48,868 bases of DNA, taken from the NCBI GenBank assembly GCA_029780675.1, contig JAKOYE010000042.1:1-48868 (forward strand). Reading direction: 5' to 3'. Shown here piece after piece: positions 19,137 to 26,501 of the stretch (position 1 is its first letter; each line of letters opens with the position of its first letter). Source of the DNA: Actinomycetes bacterium (GTDB lineage: Bacteria > Actinomycetota > Actinomycetes > Mycobacteriales > Mycobacteriaceae). The position numbers were made by a program, and so were the translations under genes. The notes beneath the pieces were generated by a model. That model did no database searches and was not told the DNA's origin. It was given only the letters and a program-made list of their open reading frames with translations.

Positions 19137-20063
19137 ATGACCGAGGACATCGCCATGACCGAGAGCGTCGGGTGGGCTGAGAGTGGCGTCGTCGTCGGTG
19201 CCGACGGCTCCGATCACGGCATCGCGGCGCTGCGCTGGGCTGCCGACACCGCAGTCGCCTACGGACTGCCGCTGACCGTCCTGCATGCGCGCCCCGACGC
19301 GGCGGCGGTGCCGACGTTGCTCGCCGAGCCCACCGGAACGCTCGGTGCGGCGGTGGCCGAGGCGCGAACCCGGCAGCCGGATCTGGAGATCCGCGCCCTG
19401 CAGATGCCCGACGCGCCGGTTCAGTCACTGCTGGCGGCGGGGGAGAACGCCGACGTCCTTGTGCTGGGGTCCCGCGGCCGGGAGGGTTTCCGGGGGCTGC
19501 TGCTGGGGTCGACCACCATGCACGTCGCGCCCTACGCGCAGTGTCCGGTCGTGGTGGTGCACTCCGGTCTGGAGGGCGGCACACCGTTCGAGGACGTCGA
19601 GGGCCATCCGGGGAACCCGGGCCAGGTCATCCTCGGTTATGACGGCTCGCCGGCATCCAACCGGGCGGCGGCTTTCGCGTTCCGCCACGCCGAGGCCATC
19701 GGGTGCGGGGTGGTGGCGGTGACCGTGGAGCCCGGGCGGGGTGAGCCGGTCGCCGAGCACATCGACCCCGAGAACGCCACCCCCGGATCGGACACCAGCG
19801 CATTCCACTCACCGGTGATCGTCACCGCAACATCGTTTCCGATGGTGCCGGTGACATTCATCGCCGGCAGCGGACGGCCCGCCGAGGTGCTGTTGTCCCA
19901 GGCGGTCGGCGCCGAACTGCTGGTGGTCGGCAGCCGGGGGTCCGGCGGGTTCTCCGGTCTGATCATGGGGTCGGTCACCCAGAAGGTGCTGGCCCACGCC
20001 GACTGCCCGGTGGCGGTGCTGCATCCCGGTGTCCCCGCGGCCACGGCCGCCGGGATGGACTGA
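19137..20063 (+). CDS. Universal stress protein with two ATP-binding UspA domains
   Basis: 308-residue cytoplasmic protein made of two UspA domains (about 15-145 and 160-300). Both keep the ATP-binding G-2x-G-9x-G-S/T pattern, in GSRGREGFRGLLLGSTT and GSRGSGGFSGLIMGSVT, so both should bind ATP. Tandem Usp proteins of this size are common in mycobacteria and often respond to hypoxia or stationary phase. The ATG at 19137 is preferred over the upstream ATG at 19122 because GGAGGG at 19124-19129 sits 7 bases before it. It diverges from the permease over 143 bases and converges with the cyclophilin gene. Confidence 0.9.
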   Translation: MTEDIAMTESVGWAESGVVVGADGSDHGIAALRWAADTAVAYGLPLTVLHARPDAAAVPTLLAEPTGTLGAAVAEARTRQPDLEIRALQMPDAPVQSLLAAGENADVLVLGSRGREGFRGLLLGSTTMHVAPYAQCPVVVVHSGLEGGTPFEDVEGHPGNPGQVILGYDGSPASNRAAAFAFRHAEAIGCGVVAVTVEPGRGEPVAEHIDPENATPGSDTSAFHSPVIVTATSFPMVPVTFIAGSGRPAEVLLSQAVGAELLVVGSRGSGGFSGLIMGSVTQKVLAHADCPVAVLHPGVPAATAAGMD

Positions 20064-20077
20064 CCGCCGGCTCAGTC
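20058..20077. terminator. Hairpin holding the stop codons of two convergent genes
   Basis: Arms GACTGA (20058-20063) and TCAGTC (20072-20077) with the 8-base loop CCGCCGGC. The stop codons of the stress-protein gene and of the minus-strand cyclophilin gene form the two arms. A bidirectional transcription end is possible, but no T-run is present. Confidence 0.3.
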
Positions 20078-21148
20078 GAGCCGCACCGATTCGATGACGA
20101 TGGGGGTCTGCGGCGCGCCGTCCGCCTCGCCGCCGGCCACACCGACCGACACCAGAGCGTCGACCGCGGCCAGTCCGGTCCGGTCGATGCTGCCGAACGC
20201 GGTGTAGGTCGGCGGAAGTATGGAGTCCCGGTAGACGATGAAGAACTGGCTGCCGTTGCTGTCCGGTCCGGAGTTGGCCATCGCCAGCGTCCCGCGCGGG
20301 TAGACGACGGGCTCCTTCAGCGCGGGGTCGAAGGGCCGGTACTGGTTGGTCGGGTACTCGTTGGCGAAGCGGTAGCCGGGACCGCCGGTTCCGGTGGCGG
20401 TCGGATCACCGCACTGCAGCACCGATGTGGTCGTCGAGTCGGTCAGCCGGTGGCACCGGGTGTTGTCGAAGAACCCCTGCTGGGCGAGGCTGACGAAACT
20501 GTTCACCGTGCACGGCGCCTTGGCGTTGTCGAGTTGCAGGCCGACGACCACGTCCTCGGTGGTCCCGTCGTTGAACTTCGCGGTCGCCCCGACCAGCGGC
20601 GGATCGGTCGGCACCCGCCCCGGGCGGGGCGGCCTGACCGGTTTGGCGGCCCGGGTGGGTGTCGACGGGTAGCTGCAGGTGGCGCCCAGTCCGGCCGGCG
20701 GATCGAACGGCGGCAGCGGCGCCCCCACAGTTCCGGGCGGGACACCCATGCCGCGGTACTCCGGCGATTCGCGCACCACCTTCGCCGCCCAGGAGAACAA
20801 CAGCACGCCGACCACCAGGATGAGTACGGTCGCCACCGTCAGGATGTACCCGATCACCAGGCCGGCCACGGCCATCCCGCGCCCCTCCTCGCCGGAGCGC
20901 TTGATCTGCGACAGCGACAGATGGCCGAACAGGATGGCCAGCGGGGCGAACAGGAAGGCGCACACCAGGGACGCGATCGCCATGGCGTTGGTGCGCCGCG
21001 GCGGATACGGGTACGGCGGGTACGGGGGCGGCGGATACGGGGAGGGTGCGGGGACCGGCGGCGGCCACGGCTCCTCCGGGTACGGCACCGCCGTTCCGTG
21101 CGGCGGGGTCGGCAGATCCGGGTGTTCCTGGGGCGGGGGCGCCGTCAT
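20072..21148 (-). CDS. Membrane-anchored cyclophilin-type peptidyl-prolyl isomerase with Pro-rich N-terminus
   Basis: 358 residues: Pro/Tyr-rich cytoplasmic N-terminus (1-50, PYPPPPYPPYPYPP), a DUF4190-type pair of membrane helices (about 55-80 and 93-122, with GHLSLSQIKRSGEEGRGMAVAGLVIGY between), then an extracytoplasmic cyclophilin domain from about 190. Catalytic-core signatures are present: CHRL (Arg), LQCGDP, and GSQFFIVY (Gln and Phe). It helps fold proline-containing secreted proteins, presumably. It is a paralogue of the next gene (ppiB), 15 bases away on the same strand, and is extra compared with M. tuberculosis, where ppiB follows relA directly. Confidence 0.87.
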   Translation of the reverse strand: MTAPPPQEHPDLPTPPHGTAVPYPEEPWPPPVPAPSPYPPPPYPPYPYPPRRTNAMAIASLVCAFLFAPLAILFGHLSLSQIKRSGEEGRGMAVAGLVIGYILTVATVLILVVGVLLFSWAAKVVRESPEYRGMGVPPGTVGAPLPPFDPPAGLGATCSYPSTPTRAAKPVRPPRPGRVPTDPPLVGATAKFNDGTTEDVVVGLQLDNAKAPCTVNSFVSLAQQGFFDNTRCHRLTDSTTTSVLQCGDPTATGTGGPGYRFANEYPTNQYRPFDPALKEPVVYPRGTLAMANSGPDSNGSQFFIVYRDSILPPTYTAFGSIDRTGLAAVDALVSVGVAGGEADGAPQTPIVIESVRLD

Positions 21149-21163
21149 CCGGGCTGGTCCTGG

Positions 21164-22051
21164 CTAGTCCAGGAGGATCGACTTGACCGTCACCGCGGTC
21201 GCGGGCTTGCCGTCCTGACCGCCGCCGGCGACACCACCCTTGGCGATCTTGTCCAAGGTGGCCAGACCCGTGGAGTCGATCGTCCCGAAGACGGTGTAGT
21301 TCGGGGGCAGCTTGGAGTCCTTGTAGACCAGGAAGAACTGGCTGCCGTTGGTGTCCGGTCCGGCGTTGGCCATCGCCAGCGCGCCGCGCGGGTACAGCAC
21401 CGCTTTGCCCAGGGCGGGGTCGTCCTTGGCGAACTGGTTGGTGGGGTACTCGTTGGCGAACTGGTAACCCGGGCCGCCCGCGCCCGTGCCGGCGGGGTCA
21501 CCGCACTGCAGCACACCCAGATCGGGGGCGGTGGTCAGCCGGTGGCAGACGGTGTCGTCGAAATAGCCCTTCTGGGCCAGGCTGGCGAAGTTGTTCACCG
21601 TGCACGGAGCCTCGGCGTTGTTGAGTATCAGCCCGATGTTGCCCTGGTCGGTGGACATGCTGACGCTGATGGTGGCCGGGTCCGTCGGAATCTGGCCGGA
21701 TTTGGGCGGATCCACCTTCTTGCTGGCCGGCTGCGCGGCCGGGTACTGGCAGTTGGAACCGAGGCCGGCCGGGGCCTTGAACGCCGGCAACTGGTCGGGG
21801 CCGCCCCGGGTCAGTGTGGTGGGCGTGCCCGGCCCGGCCGGGGCCGCCGACGTGGACGAGGCTTCGGCGGCGAGTTCTTCCTCGTCGTCGCCGAAGACGA
21901 AGGTGATGATCACCGCCGCGGCGGTGACCAGGGCGACCAGGGCTCCGACGACCGACACGATGCGCCGTTGCCGAGCCTTGCGCGCCCGGCTCTCCAACTG
22001 CTCCTGGAGCTTGCGCTTGGCAGCCTCGCGTCGTTCCTCGTTGGTCGGCAC
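21164..22051 (-). CDS. ppiB: Membrane-anchored cyclophilin-type peptidyl-prolyl cis-trans isomerase
   Basis: 295 residues: a basic, coiled-coil-like cytoplasmic segment (EERREAAKRKLQEQLESRARKARQRR), one membrane helix (about 29-52, IVSVVGALVALVTAAAVIITFVF), a low-complexity linker and an extracytoplasmic cyclophilin domain (about 125-295). Active-site signatures CHRL, LQCGDPAG and NGSQFFLVYKD are intact. Position and length match PpiB (Rv2582) of M. tuberculosis. The start at 22051 follows a GGAGG site (reverse of CCTCC at 22060-22064). Two conserved Cys residues flank the active site in both paralogues. Confidence 0.92.
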   Translation of the reverse strand: MPTNEERREAAKRKLQEQLESRARKARQRRIVSVVGALVALVTAAAVIITFVFGDDEEELAAEASSTSAAPAGPGTPTTLTRGGPDQLPAFKAPAGLGSNCQYPAAQPASKKVDPPKSGQIPTDPATISVSMSTDQGNIGLILNNAEAPCTVNNFASLAQKGYFDDTVCHRLTTAPDLGVLQCGDPAGTGAGGPGYQFANEYPTNQFAKDDPALGKAVLYPRGALAMANAGPDTNGSQFFLVYKDSKLPPNYTVFGTIDSTGLATLDKIAKGGVAGGGQDGKPATAVTVKSILLD

Positions 22052-22188
22052 CGGTGCTTACCTCCGTATCGTTCGGGTCCGCGTCGTTGGCGGCCGCATC
22101 GCCCAACGAGTGTGCCAGCCTGACCCGTGAACGGGGGCAGCGCCCACCCCTTGGACGGGGCGTGGCGCGCGATGGGAGACTGATCGCC

Positions 22189-22896
22189 GTGTTGCTCACC
22201 GGCTTTCCGGCCGGCATGTTGGCCTGTAACTGCTACGTGCTGGCGCCTCGTCAGGGATCGGACGCGATCGTCGTCGACCCCGGCCAGCGGGCGTTCGGGC
22301 CGCTGCGCCGGATCCTCGACCAGAACCGCCTGACCCCGGCGGCCGTGCTGCTCACCCACGGGCACATCGACCACATCTGGTCGGCGCAGAAAGTCGCCGA
22401 CACCTTCGGCTGCCCGGTCTACATTCACCCGGCGGATCGGACCATGCTGACCGACCCGATCCGGGGATTCGGGCCCCGGATCGCCCAGGTGGCCTTCGGC
22501 GCGATGTTCCGCGAGCCGCGCCAGGTCGTCGAACTCGAGTCCGACGGCCAGACCCTTGACCTCGGCGGGATGGCGGTGACGGTGGACCACACCCCGGGCC
22601 ACACCCGCGGATCGGTCAGCTTCCGGGTCTCCGGGGCGCACGGCGCACACCCGGGTCAGGGAACAGGCACCGCGGCCGACGAGCACGACCTGGTGTTCAC
22701 CGGCGACACCCTCTTCAGGGGATCCGTTGGACGCACCGACCTGCCCGGCGGCAGCGGGCGGGATCTGATCGGCTCGATCATGTCCAGATTGATGGTTCTC
22801 GAGGACGACACCCGGGTGCTGCCCGGGCACGGAGAGGCGAGCACCATCGGTGTCGAGCGCCGCACCAACCCGTTCCTGCAGGGCCTCGTGCTGTGA
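22189..22896 (+). CDS. Metallo-beta-lactamase-fold hydrolase, glyoxalase II-like
   Basis: 235 residues. The binuclear metal motif THGHIDH gives His57, His59, Asp61 and His62; later ligands are in [13 protein letters not shown] and the Asp of VFTGDTLF, and a final His in LPGHGE. The family splits thioesters such as S-lactoylglutathione; mycobacteria lack glutathione, so a mycothiol or other thioester is likelier. The GTG at 22189 was chosen because homology starts there ([18 protein letters not shown]) and a GGGAGA site lies upstream. It leads directly into hisS with 10 bases between, as in M. tuberculosis (Rv2581c-Rv2580c). Confidence 0.9.
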   Translation: MLLTGFPAGMLACNCYVLAPRQGSDAIVVDPGQRAFGPLRRILDQNRLTPAAVLLTHGHIDHIWSAQKVADTFGCPVYIHPADRTMLTDPIRGFGPRIAQVAFGAMFREPRQVVELESDGQTLDLGGMAVTVDHTPGHTRGSVSFRVSGAHGAHPGQGTGTAADEHDLVFTGDTLFRGSVGRTDLPGGSGRDLIGSIMSRLMVLEDDTRVLPGHGEASTIGVERRTNPFLQGLVL

Positions 22897-22906
22897 GGGG
22901 AGTGCT

Positions 22907-24184
22907 GTGAACGGGTTCCAGGCCCCCAAGGGCGTTCCGGACTACCTGCCGCCGGAGTCGGCCGCATTCGTCGCCGTCCGGGACGGATTGCTGGCCGCCG
23001 CCCGCCGCGCCGGTTACGGCGATATCGAGTTGCCGGTGTTCGAGGACACCGCCCTGTTCGCCCGCGGGGTGGGGGAGTCCACCGATGTGGTCTCCAAGGA
23101 GATGTACACGTTCGCCGATCGCGGGGACCGTTCGGTGACGCTGCGCCCGGAGGGCACCGCCGGGGTAATGCGGGCGGTCATCGAGCACGGACTCGACCGC
23201 GGTGCGCTGCCGGTCAAACTCTGCTACGCCGGGCCCTTCTTTCGATACGAACGGCCACAGGCCGGCCGATACCGTCAGTTGCAGCAGGTTGGGGTCGAGG
23301 CGATCGGCGTCGACGACCCGGCGCTCGACGCCGAGGTGATCGCCGTCGCGGACGCCGGATTCCGCGCGCTGGGGCTCGACGGCTTCCGGCTGGAGATCAC
23401 CTCGCTGGGCGACGACAGCTGCCGGCCGCAGTATCGGGAGCTGTTGCAGCGCTACCTGTTCGGCCTCGATCTCGATGACGCCACCCGGGAGCGCGCCGCG
23501 GTCAACCCGCTGCGGGTCCTGGATGACAAGCGGGCCGAGGTGCGGGCCATGACTGCCGGAGCCCCGGTGATGCTCGATCACCTCTCCGAGTCCGCGCGGG
23601 CGCACTTCGACACCGTGCTGGCACATCTCGACGCACTCGGTGTTCCCTACGTGGTCAATCCGCGTCTGGTGCGCGGCCTGGACTACTACACCAAGACCAC
23701 GTTCGAGTTCGTGCACGACGGACTGGGCGCTCAGTCGGGCATTGGCGGCGGTGGCCGCTATGACGGTCTGATGGCCCAGTTGGGCGGCCAGGACCTCTCC
23801 GGAATCGGTTTCGGGCTCGGTGTGGACCGGACGGTGCTGGCGTTGCGGGCGGAGGGTAAGACTGTGGGTGACACGTCTCGCTGCGACGTCTACGGGGTGC
23901 CTCTGGGCGCGTCGGCCAAGATCGAACTGGCACGGCTGACCGCTCAGTTGCGGGCGGTGGGCGTGCGCACCGACATGGCGTTCGGGGACCGGGGGATCAA
24001 GGGTGCGATGCGGGCCGCCGACCGCTCCGGCGCCCGGATCGCGCTGGTGGCCGGTGACCGCGACATCGAGGCCGGCACCGTGGGCGTCAAGGACCTGCGC
24101 GCCGGTGAGCAGATCGACGTGGCGGCTGATCGCGTTGTCGGCGAGGTCCTTTCGCGACTGTCGGCGGTCGAGATCGGGGCCTGA
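22907..24184 (+). CDS. hisS: Histidine--tRNA ligase
   Basis: Class II aminoacyl-tRNA synthetase that charges tRNA-His. 425 residues, normal length. Motif 2 [17 protein letters not shown] (around 110-126), His-specific [13 protein letters not shown] (about 258-270) and [11 protein letters not shown] (about 281-291) are present, followed by the C-terminal anticodon-binding domain. The GTG at 22907, behind GAGGGGAG, was chosen; the [14 protein letters not shown]-terminus matches the family. Probably co-transcribed with the upstream hydrolase. Confidence 0.96.
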   Translation: MNGFQAPKGVPDYLPPESAAFVAVRDGLLAAARRAGYGDIELPVFEDTALFARGVGESTDVVSKEMYTFADRGDRSVTLRPEGTAGVMRAVIEHGLDRGALPVKLCYAGPFFRYERPQAGRYRQLQQVGVEAIGVDDPALDAEVIAVADAGFRALGLDGFRLEITSLGDDSCRPQYRELLQRYLFGLDLDDATRERAAVNPLRVLDDKRAEVRAMTAGAPVMLDHLSESARAHFDTVLAHLDALGVPYVVNPRLVRGLDYYTKTTFEFVHDGLGAQSGIGGGGRYDGLMAQLGGQDLSGIGFGLGVDRTVLALRAEGKTVGDTSRCDVYGVPLGASAKIELARLTAQLRAVGVRTDMAFGDRGIKGAMRAADRSGARIALVAGDRDIEAGTVGVKDLRAGEQIDVAADRVVGEVLSRLSAVEIGA

Positions 24185-24240
24185 TCGCGCGGGCCGTTGA
24201 AGGCCCCCACGAACGCTTAGCAAACTCTTACCGGCGCTGT

Positions 24241-24267
24241 GGAACACCGCGTTCCGCTAGCGGCGTT
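24241..24267 (+). promoter_or_regulatory. ECF-sigma-type promoter (SigH/SigE-like)
   Basis: GGAACA at 24241-24246 and CGTT at 24264-24267 are separated by 17 bases, fitting the mycobacterial SigH/SigE consensus GGAAYA-N16-20-(C)GTT. The expected start point, 7-9 bases after CGTT, falls on or beside the ATG at 24276, and no ribosome site exists, so the transcript would be leaderless. Confidence 0.6.
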
Positions 24268-24275
24268 TACCGGGT

Positions 24276-24755
24276 ATGAGCGATCTGATCGCGGACTGCC
24301 TGCGGGCCAAGGGTGTGCGTTACTTCCATGGTCACCACGACTGGGAGTACTTCTTTTTGCTGGATTACCTGGACCATCCGGGGGCCGGCCATTCGGCCAC
24401 CAACTCGGCTGTGGAGTTCCGGCACGGCAAACTGCACGTCCATCTCGATCGGGGTGGTGCACCGGGTGAGATCACCGTCACGGTCACGCCCGACCGCTAC
24501 TACCCGGCTGTCAACCGGGAGCACCTGATGGATGTCGCCGAGCGGTGGGCCGCCGGTGGACACGGAAGCGCCACCGTGCACCCCTCCAGCGACCCGCACC
24601 TGGTGGGCGCCGTCGTCCAGGCCACCGGACGGCCCGTCACCGTGGCGGAGTTGACCGCACTGGTCGACTGCACCGTCGCCGCCGCGCTGGATCTTTTTGG
24701 CCGGATGCGGCGGGTGACGGCGAACTCTGCGCCGGAACTGCGCGACGCCGGCTGA
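24276..24755 (+). CDS. Hypothetical protein behind an ECF-type promoter
   Basis: 159-residue soluble protein; family not recognised. It is rich in aromatic and histidine residues near the start (RYFHGHHDWEYFFLLDYL), then has alternating strands (AVEFRHGKLHVHLDR, EITVTVTPDRYYP), a helix ending RWAAGG, and a final helical part with VDCTVAAALDLFGRMRRV. The alpha/beta layout is reminiscent of YbjN/type III chaperone-like folds, but this is a guess. It has no signal peptide or membrane helix. The ATG at 24276 fits a leaderless mRNA from the promoter just upstream. It stands alone between hisS and a secreted-protein gene. Confidence 0.7.
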   Translation: MSDLIADCLRAKGVRYFHGHHDWEYFFLLDYLDHPGAGHSATNSAVEFRHGKLHVHLDRGGAPGEITVTVTPDRYYPAVNREHLMDVAERWAAGGHGSATVHPSSDPHLVGAVVQATGRPVTVAELTALVDCTVAAALDLFGRMRRVTANSAPELRDAG

Positions 24756-24798
24756 CCGGACCGGTAACGCGCCCGGCGGCGGGACCGATACACCGGGC

Positions 24799-25398
24799 AT
24801 GCGACCTCTCACCGTGTGCACTGTCGTGGGCGCCGTCGCGGCCGCCGCCGCGCTGACTGCGGGGCCCGCCGCAGCCGAACCGAACGACGCTGGCGCGACG
24901 ACCACCCCGACCGCCTCGGCGGCACCGGCCCCGAGCAGTGCACCGGAGTCGGCTGGCCCCGAGTCCACCAGCACCGAGTCCACCAGCACCGAATCCACCG
25001 GCACCGAGCCGAGCGCGACGGCCGGCCCGGAAGCGACAGCCGCGCCCAGCACGGCAGCCTCCGCCGCACCCGCCGCCGCGGGAGCACACCAAGTCACCTA
25101 CACGGTGACGACCACCAGCGACCTGACCGCCAACATCTACTACGTCAGCGCCGATCCGCCCAACCAGGGCGCAGCCAACGACCCGCAGTACATGCCGATG
25201 GCCCGCACGCTGGTCGGCCCCGGTGCACCCTGGACCTTTCAGGCGACTCTCGACGACCCGACCCAGTGGGCCTTCGTCAGCGCCAGCGGTGGTCTGCGGG
25301 TCAATCCGGAGTTCCGCTGCGAGATCGCCGTCGACGGGCAGGTCGTGGTCTCCCAGCAGGGCGGCAGCGGAGTCCAGTGCTCGCTGCGGCCCTGGTGA
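24799..25398 (+). CDS. Secreted MmpS-like protein with Ser/Thr/Glu-rich linker
   Basis: 199 residues. Signal peptide at about 1-27 (hydrophobic core VCTVVGAVAAAAALTAGPAAA, cleavage after AAA). A disordered linker follows (about 28-95) with a TESTS repeat made by three 15-base units at 24961-25005. The C-terminal 100 residues show the MmpS pattern: VTYTVTTTSDLTANIYY, PWTFQATLDDPTQWAFVSASG, CEIAVDGQVV and a final Cys in VQCSLRPW; the two Cys should pair. Unlike true MmpS it lacks a membrane anchor and an mmpL partner. Position matches Rv2576c of M. tuberculosis. Function unknown. Confidence 0.8.
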   Translation: MRPLTVCTVVGAVAAAAALTAGPAAAEPNDAGATTTPTASAAPAPSSAPESAGPESTSTESTSTESTGTEPSATAGPEATAAPSTAASAAPAAAGAHQVTYTVTTTSDLTANIYYVSADPPNQGAANDPQYMPMARTLVGPGAPWTFQATLDDPTQWAFVSASGGLRVNPEFRCEIAVDGQVVVSQQGGSGVQCSLRPW

Positions 25399-25423
25399 CG
25401 GCGCCTGGTGACAGCTGAAGTCC

Positions 25424-26302
25424 TCAGCTCAGATTGCGGGCGTTGAACGTGTCGCACTTCTTCGGGTCCCCGGTCTGATAACCGATCGTGAACCACTTCT
25501 GGCGCTGCTCGGAAGATCCGTGCGTCCAGCGCTCCGGGTTGATCCGGCCGGTGGTCTCGGCCTGGATGCGGTCGTCGCCCACCGAGGACGCCGCGGACAG
25601 GGCGTCGGCGATGTCCTTGTCACTCAGCGGCTGGAGGAACGGAACGTCGGTGCCGGCCTGCTTCGTCGTCGCCGCGTAGTGCGCCCACACGCCCGCGTAG
25701 CAGTCGGCTTGTAGTTCGGAGCGCACTCCGTTGCCCTGAGCCCCTTGCGGTCCCTGCTGCGCTTTGCGAAGGTCACCGAGCAGGTTCTGGACGTGGTGGC
25801 CGTACTCGTGGGCGACGACATACTCCTGAGCGAGCGGCCCGCCACTGGAACCAAACTGGGTCTCGAGCACCTTGAAGAAGTCGGTGTCGAAGTACGCGGT
25901 GGAGTCGGCCGGACAGTAGAAGGGGCCCACATCACTGCTGGCGGGGCCGCACCCGGTCTGGACCTGGCCTTTGAACAGCTTCATCGCCGGCCGCTGGTAC
26001 CCCTTGAGGAGCTGTTCCCACACACCGTCTACCGAGTTTCCGGTGGCGACCACCCGGCACTCGTCGTACTTGTTGGCATCGGCTCCGGTCCGGCACTTGC
26101 TCAGGTCGTAGGTCTGGCCGCCGCCCTGGCCGGACCCGGTCTGCTGCTGGTTGAGCACCGGTCCGGGGTCCACGCCGAGGAACAGGGCCAGGAGGACGAT
26201 CGCCAGCCCGCCGATCCCGCCGCCGATGGCGATACCCCGACCGCCGCCCCCGCCGGTCGACGTGGTGCTGGTGTCGATCCGCATGCCCTCGTTGAAGGTC
26301 AT
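25424..26302 (-). CDS. Neutral zinc metallopeptidase, YpfJ family
   Basis: 292-residue membrane-anchored protein. A Gly-rich N-terminal tail and one membrane helix (about 23-45) precede the extracytoplasmic peptidase domain, whose zinc motif is HEYGHH (His165, Glu166, His169). The domain continues with [18 protein letters not shown], which supplies the third ligand region (Glu in [10 protein letters not shown]), and a Cys-rich core. The substrate is unknown. The ATG at 26302 with AGGAG 6 bases upstream was chosen; the longer open frame upstream is a shadow. Position and length fit Rv2575. It diverges from aspS across 199 bases. Confidence 0.9.
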   Translation of the reverse strand: MTFNEGMRIDTSTTSTGGGGGRGIAIGGGIGGLAIVLLALFLGVDPGPVLNQQQTGSGQGGGQTYDLSKCRTGADANKYDECRVVATGNSVDGVWEQLLKGYQRPAMKLFKGQVQTGCGPASSDVGPFYCPADSTAYFDTDFFKVLETQFGSSGGPLAQEYVVAHEYGHHVQNLLGDLRKAQQGPQGAQGNGVRSELQADCYAGVWAHYAATTKQAGTDVPFLQPLSDKDIADALSAASSVGDDRIQAETTGRINPERWTHGSSEQRQKWFTIGYQTGDPKKCDTFNARNLS

Positions 26303-26459
26303 CCGCGCTCCTGGGGGTATTTGCTGCAACCGTGCAGTCCGGGCCGAACAGCTCCGGACCAGCTTGCCACAGTACGGAGACGGGATGCCCGTTTGTGGGG
26401 GACGGCCGCCGGGCGTCCGATTTGCAGGTGTCGGTGGCGGACCGGATCGGCCTTCTTCA

Positions 26460-26465
26460 TACACT
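26460..26465 (+). promoter_or_regulatory. Candidate -10 hexamer of aspS
   Basis: TACACT fits TANNNT well and would start a transcript near 26472, about 30 bases before the aspS GTG, leaving room for the GAGGAG ribosome site. No good -35 is seen at 17-18 bases. The rest of the 199-base divergent gap (26303-26501) holds nothing else I can name. Confidence 0.4.
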
Positions 26466-26501
26466 TGCGCTTTCCCGAGTCCCCTTCCTGAGGAGTATTC
26501 A

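Noticed and set aside
24272..24277. GGGTAT as a SigF -10 before the unknown gene
   Set aside because: It overlaps the ATG itself and lacks a GTTT -35 at 14-16 bases; the ECF pair GGAACA/CGTT fits better.
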